64,000 nucleotides of DNA from CAMLHP01 sp035759745 (GTDB lineage: Bacteria; Gemmatimonadota; Gemmatimonadetes; Gemmatimonadales; GWC2-71-9), in NCBI GenBank assembly GCA_035759745.1, contig DASTUF010000041.1, forward strand, positions 1 through 64,000. The letters run 5' to 3'. The stretch's first letter is position 1. Each line of letters starts with the position of its first letter. Under the pieces are notes generated by a model. It made no database searches and was not told the origin of the DNA. It was given only the letters and a program-made list of their open reading frames with translations. The translations under genes and the position numbers were made by a program. Below are positions 16,377 to 25,266 of the stretch, one piece after another.

Positions 16377-16997
16377 GTGCTCGCCAACTGGATCACGCTG
16401 TCGCGGTTCCCGCTGCTGGTGCTGATCATCGTGATCCTGTACCACGGATCTCCGCCGATGCGGCTGCTGGGGACGGGCATCCTGTTTGTGGGGCTGATGC
16501 TGGACACTGTGGACGGTGTGGTGGCGCGGCGCACCGGCCAGACCAGCCTGTTCGGCAGCGTGCTGGACATCGCCGCAGACCGGACCTACGAGCTGGTGCT
16601 CTGGGTCTGCTTCGCGGACCTGCGCCTGATCCCGGCGATAATTCCCATCGTTGTCATCGCGCGCACCACCCTGACCGACGCATTCCGGAGCATCGGCGTC
16701 GCCCAGGGCATTCCCCCGTTCGACCAGCACCGTACCGCGCTCAGCAAGTTCCTGGTGGGATCTCCCTTCATGCGCACTGGCTACGCGGTCACCAAGGTGG
16801 TGACGTTCTGCGGACTGGCGCTCACGCTCGCCTTCTCCGGCTTCGCCCCGGATTCCTTCCCGGGTCAGTCCGCGCCGGCGATGCTGCGATTCTTCCAGGT
16901 GATTGCGTGGGTGGCGCTGGGCTTCTGCGTCTTCCGCGGGCTGCCGGTGATCATCAGTGCACTGAAGCGCTACTGGGGCACCCCGGCGCCCTCGTAA
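16377..16997 (+). CDS. CDP-alcohol phosphatidyltransferase
   Basis: The family motif is complete: D-x2-D-G-x2-A-R, eight residues, G-x3-D-x3-D, seen as DTVDGVVARRTGQTSLFGSV followed by LDIAAD. These Asp residues bind Mg and the CDP-alcohol, so this integral inner-membrane enzyme moves a phosphatidyl group onto an alcohol in phospholipid synthesis. The acceptor (glycerol phosphate, inositol phosphate or other) is not clear. GTG 16377 has GGAGG at five-base spacing and gives MLANWITLSRFP, a normal N-terminus; ATG 16356 would add seven residues but lacks a ribosome site. The 3' end overlaps the creatininase gene by 28 bp tail-to-tail. Confidence 0.9.
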   Translation: MLANWITLSRFPLLVLIIVILYHGSPPMRLLGTGILFVGLMLDTVDGVVARRTGQTSLFGSVLDIAADRTYELVLWVCFADLRLIPAIIPIVVIARTTLTDAFRSIGVAQGIPPFDQHRTALSKFLVGSPFMRTGYAVTKVVTFCGLALTLAFSGFAPDSFPGQSAPAMLRFFQVIAWVALGFCVFRGLPVIISALKRYWGTPAPS

Positions 16998-17752
16998 AGC
17001 GCGTTCGGATCCGCCGCCGCCAGCTCCACCAGGAACTGGCTCATCCGGTCCACCACCGCGCGCATGAATCGTTCGCCCTGCTCGGGTGTCGCTGCCGCCG
17101 GGTCGCCGACCCCGGTGTCATCGGTGACGTCGACCCAGCGCCGCGGCGTCCAGGCCCAGCCCTCGCGCAAGGCGGTGATGCTGAACGGCCGCGCGGTGCC
17201 GGGGCCGGCCGACGACAGCGGCTGCACCAGCGACGGCGCCATGTGCAGCATCAAGCTGGTTTCCAGCTCGCCGGCGTGGTCACCCGGGTCGTCGAAGTAC
17301 TCGCGTGCCGGAACCACCGTGTACCAGTTGACCTGGCACAGCACCATGCCGGAATCCGGCTGCAGCTCCCGGATCATCTGCTTGAAGTCGTTGCCGCCGT
17401 GTCCGTTGAGAATCACCAGCTTGCGCACGCCGTGCGCCCGGAGGCCCGGCAGCAGGTCACGCAGCACGGCGAGCTGGGTACTGGGGTTCAGGTTGAGGCA
17501 GAGCGGCACCTCCCGCTGTCCGGTCTGCACCCCGAACGGCACGGCGGGCAGCACCACCACCCGGGCGCCGCGCTCCCACGCGGCCGCCGCAGCGGCCATG
17601 GCCATCGCGTCGCTCTGGATCGTGTCGGTGGCGTACGGCAGGTGCCGGTTATGGGCCTCGGTCGCGCCCCACGGCAGGATGGCCACTTCGTACCGGGTGG
17701 TACGGACTGCGTCCCAGGTGGCTTCGGCCAGTAGGTAGGGGCGCGCGGTCAT
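16970..17752 (-). CDS. Creatininase-family amidohydrolase
   Basis: The 260-residue protein has the creatininase fold signature: PWGATEAHNRHLPYATDTI supplies Glu, His and Asp metal ligands, VILNGHGGNDFKQM is the conserved NGHGGN block, and GDHAGELETSLML holds the second acidic motif. Family members hydrolyse creatinine, formamide-type intermediates in riboflavin or F420 pathways, or mycofactocin peptides. None of those partner genes is near, so I leave the substrate open. It starts at ATG 17752, overlapping the ABM-domain stop (ATGA); the two are an operon. Confidence 0.9.
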   Translation of the reverse strand: MTARPYLLAEATWDAVRTTRYEVAILPWGATEAHNRHLPYATDTIQSDAMAMAAAAAAWERGARVVVLPAVPFGVQTGQREVPLCLNLNPSTQLAVLRDLLPGLRAHGVRKLVILNGHGGNDFKQMIRELQPDSGMVLCQVNWYTVVPAREYFDDPGDHAGELETSLMLHMAPSLVQPLSSAGPGTARPFSITALREGWAWTPRRWVDVTDDTGVGDPAAATPEQGERFMRAVVDRMSQFLVELAAADPNALYEGAGVPQ

Positions 17753-18072
17753 GCCGCGGACGTGTCGGACGAGTAGTACAGCACCTCGGAGTGATGGACG
17801 CGGGGCTCGCGTTCCAGCAGGAAGTCATCGTCCTCGTCGTAGTACCGCGCCACTTCGTAGTCATCGCCGGCGAACTTCTTGATCGCGTCTACCGAGTCCC
17901 ACAGCGTGGTGATGAGGAAATGGGCGGCGTCGCCCTCAACCCAGCGTTCCACCAGCACGGCCCGGTTGCCGGGCGTGGCCTGGTAATCGGCAAGCCCGGT
18001 GCTATTCAGGTAATCGAAATATTCATCTGCACGGGCGGCGGGAACCCGCCCGTGCCAGCTGCGTGCGATCAT
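17749..18072 (-). CDS. Antibiotic biosynthesis monooxygenase (ABM)-domain protein
   Basis: The 107-residue protein is a single ferredoxin-like ABM domain: MIARSWHGRVPAARADEYFD opens with the first strand and helix, GNRAVLVERWVEGDAAHFLI forms the hairpin, and LWDSVDAIKKFAGDDYEVA is the conserved helix. Such proteins are usually dimers that act as cofactor-free oxygenases or small regulators; substrate unknown. It overlaps the creatininase gene by four bases and starts 22 bp after the stop of the kinase gene that precedes it on the minus strand. Confidence 0.85.
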   Translation of the reverse strand: MIARSWHGRVPAARADEYFDYLNSTGLADYQATPGNRAVLVERWVEGDAAHFLITTLWDSVDAIKKFAGDDYEVARYYDEDDDFLLEREPRVHHSEVLYYSSDTSAA

Positions 18073-18094
18073 GATGAATTCCCCTCGGAAAGAC

Positions 18095-20293
18095 CTACAG
18101 CTTCTCGAGAATGGCCTTGAAGCGGGGGTCGCCCCGCACCGGAGCGAAATCGGGGTCGTTTTCGATCCACTCCCGCATGCCGAAGCCGAATCGCACCGCC
18201 TGCTCCAGAATCTTCAGCGCCTCGTCGTACTCGCCCCGGACCGCGTGGATGCACGCGCTGTTGTACAGGATCCCCGAATCTTCCGGGTCGATCTCCAGCG
18301 CCCTGCGGGACCAGTCCATGCTGCGTTCCGGCTGCCCCGCCTCGTAGAGGCATTGGGCCCCCAGGATCAACGCCCGCGCATCGTCGGGGTGCAGCTCAAC
18401 ATGCTGCACCACCCGATCCATGCCCATCGCGAACGCCGCCTTGGCTTCATCATGCGCACCGGTGGCCTCGAGCGCCGTCGCGAGGAACACTGGAGAATTG
18501 TAGTCCTCCGGCCGCAGCCGGCTGGCCTCACGGAAGCGGTCAATCGACGCCTCGACCTGCCCCTGCTGCATCAGCGCGCGCCCATAGAAATAGTGGGCCT
18601 CGTAGAGCAGCGGATCCAGCCGCAGTGCGGTCTCGAACGCCGTCTTCGCTTCGGCGAATCGCTGGGCGAACGCCAGCGCCATGCCGCGCGAGGTGTGGGT
18701 TTCGGCTCGCAGCGGGTCCAGTTCGATGGCCCGGCGGCTGGCGCTGTCGGCCCGTTCGAGGTTGCCCTTGCTGCCGTCCCAGTAGATGTAGAGGAAGGAG
18801 CAGCAGTCGGCGATCCCGGCGTGCGCCAGGGCGTAGTCGGGGTCAATCTCGGCCGCGCGCTCGAACATCCGGCGGGCGTACTCGATCTCCCGCTTGCGCC
18901 ACAGGTGGAAGTACTGGCGGCCCCGCAGGTAGAACTCGTAGGCCACCACGTTCTCGGTGGGCGCCCGGCCGAGGTTCCGCTTCTCGTCCTCGCTCAGCAC
19001 CACGCGCAGCGCCTTCACGATGTTGGCCGATATCTCGTCCTGGATCTCGAAGATGTCCTCCAGCTCCCGGTCATAACGCTCGGACCAGAGCTGGTAGCCA
19101 TCGTGCACACTGATCAGCTGCGCCGTGATCCGGAGCTTCTTCCCGCCCTTCCGCACGCTTCCCTCGAGCACCGTGCCCACGCCCAGCTGCTCGCCGATGG
19201 TCCGGATGTCGAGGTTCTTGCCCTTGAACGCGAAGGCCGACGTGCGCGACGCCACCTGGAGCGACTGCACCTTCATCAGCGCGTTGATGATCTCCTCGGC
19301 CATGCCGTCGGTGAAGTACTCGTTTTCGGGATCGGCGCTCATGTTGGCGAAGGGCAGCACCGCGATCGACGTCCGTACGGCGACGGCCGGGGTGGCGAGC
19401 GGGGTGGCATTGGGCGGGGTGACGACCCGGGGGGATCCCAGCGCCTGCGCGACCAGGTCCGCCGACTGGAACCGGTCACCCGGATCCTTGGCCAGGCTTT
19501 TCGTCACCACCCGCTCCAGCTCAGCGGAGACGAAGGCCCCGCTCGCCCGCACCGACGGCACCGGATCGGTGAAGCGCTTCATGATCACCGCCTGCATGGT
19601 CGAGCCGGTGAACGGGGCCGAGCCGGTCAGCATCTCGAAGAGGACGCACCCCAGGCTGTAGATGTCGGTGCGCCCGTCCAGCTCGCCCTCGCCCGACGCC
19701 TGCTCCGGACTCATGTAGGCGGGTGTGCCCACCGCCATGCCCGCCTGCGTGAGGCTGTCACCGCTGGCAACGCTCACCGCCTTGGCGATGCCGAAGTCGG
19801 TGACCACCGCTTCGCCTTCATGCACCATGACGTTTTCGGGCTTGATATCGCGGTGCACCACCCCGCTGCGATGGGCGTAGTCGAGCGCGACTGCCATGTC
19901 GCGCCCGATCTTCACCGAGTCTTCCACCGAGAGTTGCTTCTCCCGGGTCAGCCGGTCGCGCAGCGACTGCCCCTCCACGAACGGCATCACGAAATAGAGC
20001 ATCGGCTGGCCACCGTCGGCACCGCTGGCGCTGCCCGAGTCGTACAGTGGCAGGATATGCGGGTGCTGGAGCCTCGCGGCAATCTGGATCTCGCGCAGGA
20101 AGCGCTCGGAACCCAGCGAAGCGGCCAGTTCCGGGTGCAGCACCTTGAGCGCCACCTGGCGGCCATGCTTGAGGTCCTGGGCCCGGAAGACCGTGGCCAT
20201 GCCGCCCCGGCCAACTTCGCGGTCGATGGTGTACCGGCCGGCCAGCGCCTGCTGCAAGCGTTCTTTCAGCGGGGTGGGGGACGTGGCCGTCAT
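18095..20293 (-). CDS. Ser/Thr protein kinase with TolB-like domain and TPR repeats (copy 2)
   Basis: The 732-residue product from ATG 20293 shares the architecture of its upstream neighbour. Its kinase domain has GRGGMATVF, VALKVLHPE, HRDIKPENVM, TDFGIAKA and GTPAYMSPEQ, all catalytic residues intact. The TolB-like block starts IAVLPFANMSADPENEYFTD, and TPRs of the form DPDYALAHAGIADCC fill the C-terminal 300 residues. No transmembrane helix lies between. The start overlaps the upstream stop by one base (TGATG), so the pair is coupled. The close similarity to copy 3 implies tandem duplication. Substrates unknown; TPRs may bind targets. Confidence 0.92.
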   Translation of the reverse strand: MTATSPTPLKERLQQALAGRYTIDREVGRGGMATVFRAQDLKHGRQVALKVLHPELAASLGSERFLREIQIAARLQHPHILPLYDSGSASGADGGQPMLYFVMPFVEGQSLRDRLTREKQLSVEDSVKIGRDMAVALDYAHRSGVVHRDIKPENVMVHEGEAVVTDFGIAKAVSVASGDSLTQAGMAVGTPAYMSPEQASGEGELDGRTDIYSLGCVLFEMLTGSAPFTGSTMQAVIMKRFTDPVPSVRASGAFVSAELERVVTKSLAKDPGDRFQSADLVAQALGSPRVVTPPNATPLATPAVAVRTSIAVLPFANMSADPENEYFTDGMAEEIINALMKVQSLQVASRTSAFAFKGKNLDIRTIGEQLGVGTVLEGSVRKGGKKLRITAQLISVHDGYQLWSERYDRELEDIFEIQDEISANIVKALRVVLSEDEKRNLGRAPTENVVAYEFYLRGRQYFHLWRKREIEYARRMFERAAEIDPDYALAHAGIADCCSFLYIYWDGSKGNLERADSASRRAIELDPLRAETHTSRGMALAFAQRFAEAKTAFETALRLDPLLYEAHYFYGRALMQQGQVEASIDRFREASRLRPEDYNSPVFLATALEATGAHDEAKAAFAMGMDRVVQHVELHPDDARALILGAQCLYEAGQPERSMDWSRRALEIDPEDSGILYNSACIHAVRGEYDEALKILEQAVRFGFGMREWIENDPDFAPVRGDPRFKAILEKL

Positions 20294-22467
20294 CAGCGCG
20301 CCGCCAGCAGCGCCTGGAACCGGGGCAGGCCACGGACCGGATCCAGGTCGGAGTCGTGTTCCAGCCACTCCCAATGCCCGAACCCGTTCTGGATTGCCCG
20401 CTCGACGGTGGAGATTGCTTCGTCATGCATGTCGGCCGCGGCGTAGGCGCACGCCACGTTGTACAGCACGCCGGAGTCGTCGGGATCGAGCAGCAGGGTC
20501 TGCCGGATCAACTCCAGGCCTCGTTCGACGTCGCCGAACCGGCAATGGATCACCGCCCCCAGCACCAGCGCTCTCGATTCGTCCGGATTGAGCGCCAGCC
20601 GGGCATCGATCAGCTTCAGTGCCCGCTGGGCCGCGGCCGCCGCATCCAGGGGCCGCCCCAGCGACCGGTACACTTCCTCTGCCAGCGACGGGGCCTGGAA
20701 GTCCTCCGGCCGCACCGCGGACGCCTGTTCGAACAACTCGGCGGATTGCTGGTACTTGCCCTGGGCCAGGCAGGCGCGCGCAAAGAAGAAGTAGGCCTCG
20801 AAACTCTTCGGATTGAGCCGGATGGCTTCGTTGAATTCCAGCTCCGCCTCGGAGTGCTTCCCGCGCAACGTCAGCGCCTGCCCCCGTGCGGTATGCGCCT
20901 CGGCCAGGTCGGGACCGAGTTCGAGGGCCCGGCGGCTGTACGTGTCCGCCCCTTCGAGGTTGGACTTGCTTGCATCCCACCAGGTGTAGAGCGCACAGCA
21001 GCAGTCCGCCGCACCTGCGTGCGCCAGGGCATAATCCGGATCGATCTCCAGCGCCCGCTCGAACATCCGGCGGGCGTACTCGATGCCTCGCTTGCGCCAC
21101 TGGTGGAAGTACTGCCGCCCGCGAAGGTAGAAATCGTAGGCCTGTACGTTGGCGGTGGGCGCCTTCTCCACCGCCCGCTTCTCCTTCTCGGTCAGCACCA
21201 CCCTGAGCGCCTTGACGATGCTCTCGGCGATCTCGTCCTGGATCGCGAAGACATCCTCGAGCTCACGGTCGTATCGATCGGACCAGAGCTGGTACCCGTC
21301 CGCGACTTTCACCAGCTGAGCCGAGATCCGGAGCCGGTTGCCGGACTTGCGCACACTTCCCTCGAGCACGGTGCCGGCGCCCAGCTGCTCACCCACCTTG
21401 CGCACGTCCTGGTGCCCCTTGAAAGCGAATGCCGACGACCGGGACGCCACGTTCAGCGCGTCGATCTTGCTCAGGAAGTTGATGATCTCTTCCGCGATGC
21501 CTTCGCAGAAATAGTCCTGGTCCTTCTGGGGACTCATGTCGGCGAACGGCAGCACCGCGATCGACGTCCTGGCCGGTGCGCTCGGCACCGCCAGCGGCGT
21601 GGCGTTGGGCGGTGTCACCATCTTCGGCGACCCCAGCGCGCTCACCACCTGGTCGGCGCGCTGGTACCGGTCAGCCGGATCCTTGGCCAGGCTGCGAGCC
21701 ACCACCAGCTGCAGCTCGGAGGTAACGTCACGCCGGCTGGCCTGGGCCGACGGCACCGGCTCGGTGAACCGCTTCATGATGACCGCCTGGACGGTCGGGC
21801 CAGTGAAGGGAGCGACGCCGGTCAGCATCTCGTAGAGCACGCAGCCGAGACTGTAGATGTCGGTGCGGCCATCGGGATCCGGCTCGCCCGAGGCCTGCTC
21901 CGGGCTCATGTAGGCCGGCGTGCCCACCGCCGTGCCGGTCTGGGTCAGGTTCTCGTTTCCCGCGGCGCTCACCGCCTTGGCGATGCCGAAATCGGTGACA
22001 ATCGCCTCGCCCTCGTGCAGCATCACGTTCTCGGGCTTGATGTCGCGATGAACCACACCCTGCCTATGCGCGTAGTCCAGGGCCGAGGCAATGTCCCGGG
22101 CAATCCGGACCGCATCCTCGATCGGCAACTGGTGTTCCCGGCTCAGCCGGTCGCGCAGCGACTGCCCCTCGATGAAGGGCATGACGTAATACAGGATGGA
22201 CGCGTCGTCGCCTTCCACCTGGCCTGAGTCGTAGAGCGGGAGGATGTGTGGATGCTGTAGCCGGGCGGCGATCTGGATCTCACGCAGGAACCGCTCCGCC
22301 CCGAGTGAGGCGGCCAGTTCGGGATGCAGCACCTTGAGCGCCACCTGCCGGCCGTGCTTGGCGTCCTCGGCCAGGTAGACGGTGGCCATGCCGCCGCGCC
22401 CGACTTCGCGCTCGACGGAGTAGCGCCCCGCGAGTCCCGTTCCGAGATGATCGACTAGCCGGGTCAT
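20293..22467 (-). CDS. Ser/Thr protein kinase with TolB-like domain and TPR repeats (copy 3)
   Basis: The 724-residue protein starts at ATG 22467 (MTRLVDHLGTGLAGRYSVER); the frame continues upstream without typical sequence. The kinase has GRGGMATVYLAED, the ATP Lys in VALKVLHPE, HRDIKPENVML, DFGIAKAV and the GTPAYMSPEQASG activation segment. The TolB-like domain begins SIAVLPFADMSPQKDQDYFC, followed by TPRs (for example PDYALAHAGAADCCCALYTW). It is a clear paralog of copy 2 downstream and a more distant one of the 11.4-kb kinase. The stop shares bases with the start of copy 2. It is 170 bp from the TonB receptor end, beyond a hairpin terminator, so it has its own promoter. Confidence 0.92.
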   Translation of the reverse strand: MTRLVDHLGTGLAGRYSVEREVGRGGMATVYLAEDAKHGRQVALKVLHPELAASLGAERFLREIQIAARLQHPHILPLYDSGQVEGDDASILYYVMPFIEGQSLRDRLSREHQLPIEDAVRIARDIASALDYAHRQGVVHRDIKPENVMLHEGEAIVTDFGIAKAVSAAGNENLTQTGTAVGTPAYMSPEQASGEPDPDGRTDIYSLGCVLYEMLTGVAPFTGPTVQAVIMKRFTEPVPSAQASRRDVTSELQLVVARSLAKDPADRYQRADQVVSALGSPKMVTPPNATPLAVPSAPARTSIAVLPFADMSPQKDQDYFCEGIAEEIINFLSKIDALNVASRSSAFAFKGHQDVRKVGEQLGAGTVLEGSVRKSGNRLRISAQLVKVADGYQLWSDRYDRELEDVFAIQDEIAESIVKALRVVLTEKEKRAVEKAPTANVQAYDFYLRGRQYFHQWRKRGIEYARRMFERALEIDPDYALAHAGAADCCCALYTWWDASKSNLEGADTYSRRALELGPDLAEAHTARGQALTLRGKHSEAELEFNEAIRLNPKSFEAYFFFARACLAQGKYQQSAELFEQASAVRPEDFQAPSLAEEVYRSLGRPLDAAAAAQRALKLIDARLALNPDESRALVLGAVIHCRFGDVERGLELIRQTLLLDPDDSGVLYNVACAYAAADMHDEAISTVERAIQNGFGHWEWLEHDSDLDPVRGLPRFQALLAAR

Positions 22468-22576
22468 TGCGTGACCGGACAAGGCGCTCGAGGAGCGGTC
22501 GCTGGCATGAAGTTCCTGATGGAAGGGCAAGTGCGGAATCTACGCCCAGCGGCGCTCCGCAGCCAGCCTGAAGAAA

Positions 22577-22610
22577 GCCGCCGGTCCGGAAAGTTTTCCG
22601 AGCCGGCGGC
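22577..22610 (-). terminator. Terminator after the TonB receptor gene
   Basis: GCCGCCGG (22577-22584) pairs with CCGGCGGC (22603-22610). The stem continues inward through CGGAA/TTCCG with one mismatch and one wobble, giving about 14 pairs and a four-base loop. On the minus strand it follows the receptor stop and is followed by TTTCTT, typical of intrinsic termination. Confidence 0.75.
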
Positions 22611-22611
22611 C

Positions 22612-22635
22612 CCCTATGCCCTACGCCCTACGCCC
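22612..22635. repeat. 7-bp tandem array (CCCTACG type)
   Basis: CCCTATG, CCCTACG, CCCTACG and CCC. On the minus strand this is GGGCGTA repeated, giving TAG every seven bases in all three frames immediately after the receptor's own TAA and before the terminator hairpin. Confidence 0.75.
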
Positions 22636-22637
22636 GT

Positions 22638-25163
22638 TTAGAAGTTTGCGGTTACTCCGCCAAGTAACCGCCGCCCCAGTACCGAGCCGCCGTAGATCTG
22701 GAAGCGCTCCTGGTCCAGCAAGTTGGTGGCCGTGGCATGGACCCGGAGGTAGTTGTTGATCCGGTAGCCTGCGCCGAGGCTCAGCAGCTCCGCAGCCGGC
22801 ACGTAGCCCTGGAAGACGCCGGCCGCCCAGGGGTAGCCATCGATCAGCCGGAGGCCGACATTGGCATCGAAGCCCTGCGCGCCCATGTACGAGACCATGA
22901 ACGACGCCTTCTTGCTGGGCGTGTTGGGCACCAGCTGGTCGCCGGTGGCCTGCGACTTCACCTCGAAGTCGAACCCGGTGAACGAGGCGTCCACCCGGAA
23001 CTCGTTGGTAACGTTGTATCCCACGCCGATCTCGATGCCGCGCTCACGCACTTCACCGGCATTGGCGTACGACACCACAATGGCGGTGTTGCCATTCACC
23101 CGCGAGAGACCGGCCGCCGCCACCGGCTGGCCGGCGGCTGCCAATTGGTCCCGGGTGGCCTGCTCGACCGCGGGCCGGAACTGCTCCGGCACCGCTTCCG
23201 GCGCGGTCCAGGCGCCATAAGCCGGGTTGACGCCCGGCAGCAGGTCGGTGACGAAGTTCTCGAGGTCATTCAGGTACACGTCGATCGTCACGAATGCACG
23301 GTCGCCGAGATTGGCCTTGTAGCCGGCTTCCCAGCCGTTCACGTGCTCCACTTCCAGCGCCGAGTTGCCCAGCGCAAGCACCGGGACCGCCGCCGAGTTG
23401 GTGTACAGCTCGCCCACCGGCACCCCCGCCAGCGCCGGCCCCAGGGGCGAAGCCCGCAACCCGGCCTCGAGCAGCGTGAAGTTGGCCGGCGCGCCAGCTG
23501 GCGCCCGGAGGAAGAACTCGGAGTAGTTGGGGGTCTGGAACGCGCGATTGTAGGTGAACCGGAAGGAATGGTTCTCGTTGGGGCTGACCACCACGGCGGC
23601 CTTGGGCGAGAACTGGGCGTCGTACAGGTCGCCGTCGTCGAACCGCGCGGCACCCACGATCTTTACCTGCGGAATGACCTCGTACTCGACCTGGCCGAAC
23701 ACCGAGTAGGTGTTGTCGCTCCGGTCGTCATTGGCCGGGTCCATCAGGCTTCCGTGCGTGTTGGTGTTGGTGTTCCGGACCGAGCTGCCCACCACCACCC
23801 GCGCCGGGCCGAAGGTCTGGTTGGCCTGGGCCTCGAGGTGAAAGATGTCCGAGTCCTCGAGAATATCGAGGCCCGAGGCCAGCGACCTCTGCGGCTCCAG
23901 CGTGCTGCGGCTGTTCCAGTAGCCCATCACGTTGAAGCGCTCCTCCGCCCACGCCACCCGGGCATACGGCTTGACCGCCTTGAGCACCTGCACCCGGCCG
24001 ATGCCGGTCACCAGAATCTCGTTCTCGACCCGTGCGGCGCCTGCCTCCGCCGTGATCATCCCACCGTTGTCGCGGTAGACATCAAAGCGCGCCGTCCCAT
24101 ACATGTTCTGCAGCGGATCGCGGTCTCCCAGCGCCTCACGCGTCACCGGGTCCAGCGTCTGCCCGGAAATCGGGATCGCTTCCGGCGTGATCGCAGGCGG
24201 TACCGGCTCGTCGGTCGCCGGTTCGTACTCCTCGGCCAGGTCACCGGGGTTGGTGCGCGAGCGGGACCACGTGTCGCTCCGGTTGTAACCCACGTTGAGC
24301 CGGTAGCCGAATCGTCCGCTGCTGGCCACGCCTGCGTGGCGCAGGTCGCCCCGGAACGTTTCCAGCTCGCCGCCGGCCAGCGTCACTTTGGTGCCGACCA
24401 CTTCGCGCGCCGCCTGCGACGTCATGTTCACCACGCCGCTGAAGGCATTGGCGCCGTAGAGCGCAGAGCCGGGGCCCCGCACCACCTCGATGCCGCGCAG
24501 GTCTTCCAGCGGCACCGTCATGCCGTTCCACTCCTGGGCGCCGAGGAAGGCGATGGCCAGGTCCCGTCCGTCCTCGAGCACCAGCACCCGGCGATTGAGC
24601 GTCGAATTGAATCCCCGGGCATTGACGCTGAAGTCGTTGACGCCGCTTTGGGCCACATCGAGGCCCGGCACCGTCGCGAGCGCGGCGGGGACCTGCCCGG
24701 TGATGGACGTGTTGTCGAGGATCTGGGTCGGAACGGTCGATACCGCGGCAGGTGCTTCGACCACCCGTTCGGGCGCGCGCGAGGCACTGCTCACCACGAT
24801 GTCACCCAGCAGCACGGGGGCAGCCACCATCACGGCATCGGCTGTGACGCTTCCGCCGCTCGTCACTGTCACTTGCTGCTCCATGGGTCGGAAACCGAGC
24901 CAGCGAAAGACGATCGTCTGCGCGCCCGCAGGAACCCGCGGCAGGGTGTACCGGCCATCGCTTCCGGTGACCGCCGAACGGCCGGACTCGCGAGCCACGA
25001 TCGAGACACCTGCCAGCGGCTCGCCCGATCCGTCACGGGTAACGGTGCCGGTGATGGTACCTGTGCCTTGCGCCGCCAGCATGGCACCAGGCAGGACGAC
25101 GAGCGCGAGCAGCACGCTCAAGGGAAGCAGCACGCGTCGGGACACGTACACTGGCAATGCCAT
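22638..25163 (-). CDS. TonB-dependent outer-membrane receptor with carboxypeptidase-like N-terminal domain
   Basis: The 841-residue protein starts at ATG 25163 with GGAGG six bases upstream and a signal peptide (about residues 1-34). A carboxypeptidase-regulatory-like domain follows (GTITGTVTRDGSGEPLAGVS), then the plug: VVVSSASRAPERVVEAPAAV is the TonB-box region, and LRGIEVVRGPGSALYGANAF is the conserved plug motif. The rest is a 22-strand barrel ending in aromatic Phe, as expected for barrel insertion. It takes up a ligand, probably a siderophore, vitamin or glycan, using TonB energy. No substrate-binding neighbour identifies the ligand. It lies just downstream of a second receptor gene. 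Confidence 0.92.
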   Translation of the reverse strand: MALPVYVSRRVLLPLSVLLALVVLPGAMLAAQGTGTITGTVTRDGSGEPLAGVSIVARESGRSAVTGSDGRYTLPRVPAGAQTIVFRWLGFRPMEQQVTVTSGGSVTADAVMVAAPVLLGDIVVSSASRAPERVVEAPAAVSTVPTQILDNTSITGQVPAALATVPGLDVAQSGVNDFSVNARGFNSTLNRRVLVLEDGRDLAIAFLGAQEWNGMTVPLEDLRGIEVVRGPGSALYGANAFSGVVNMTSQAAREVVGTKVTLAGGELETFRGDLRHAGVASSGRFGYRLNVGYNRSDTWSRSRTNPGDLAEEYEPATDEPVPPAITPEAIPISGQTLDPVTREALGDRDPLQNMYGTARFDVYRDNGGMITAEAGAARVENEILVTGIGRVQVLKAVKPYARVAWAEERFNVMGYWNSRSTLEPQRSLASGLDILEDSDIFHLEAQANQTFGPARVVVGSSVRNTNTNTHGSLMDPANDDRSDNTYSVFGQVEYEVIPQVKIVGAARFDDGDLYDAQFSPKAAVVVSPNENHSFRFTYNRAFQTPNYSEFFLRAPAGAPANFTLLEAGLRASPLGPALAGVPVGELYTNSAAVPVLALGNSALEVEHVNGWEAGYKANLGDRAFVTIDVYLNDLENFVTDLLPGVNPAYGAWTAPEAVPEQFRPAVEQATRDQLAAAGQPVAAAGLSRVNGNTAIVVSYANAGEVRERGIEIGVGYNVTNEFRVDASFTGFDFEVKSQATGDQLVPNTPSKKASFMVSYMGAQGFDANVGLRLIDGYPWAAGVFQGYVPAAELLSLGAGYRINNYLRVHATATNLLDQERFQIYGGSVLGRRLLGGVTANF

Positions 25164-25179
25164 GGCCAGCCTCCGCAGG

Positions 25180-25207
25180 GACGTAGGAGTGGTGCAGTGA
25201 TTGTCAA
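25180..25207 (-). promoter_or_regulatory. Possible promoter for the TonB receptor at 22.6-25.2 kb
   Basis: On the minus strand a perfect TTGACA (25207-25202) is followed after 16 bases by TACGTC (25185-25180), a weak -10. The start codon is at 25163. The -35 match is good and the -10 poor, so this is a candidate only. Confidence 0.35.
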
Positions 25208-25266
25208 GGAAGGATGCACCCGACCCGCGTCGAGTGGAAGAGCGGCGGCCGAATGCCGACAATCAC
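25197..25266. repeat. 9-bp inverted repeat between the two TonB receptor genes
   Basis: GTGATTGTC (25197-25205) and GACAATCAC (25258-25266) are exact inverse complements 52 bp apart. The right arm covers the stop of the upstream receptor (25263-25265) and the left arm overlaps the candidate -35. It may be an operator or part of a terminator structure. Confidence 0.45.

Noticed and set aside
18071..20446. Very long open frame on the plus strand opposite a kinase gene
   Set aside because: It is antisense to a clear kinase with intact motifs. Its composition (Arg, His, Gln and Pro rich) is what GC-rich DNA gives in a shadow frame, and it has no domain.
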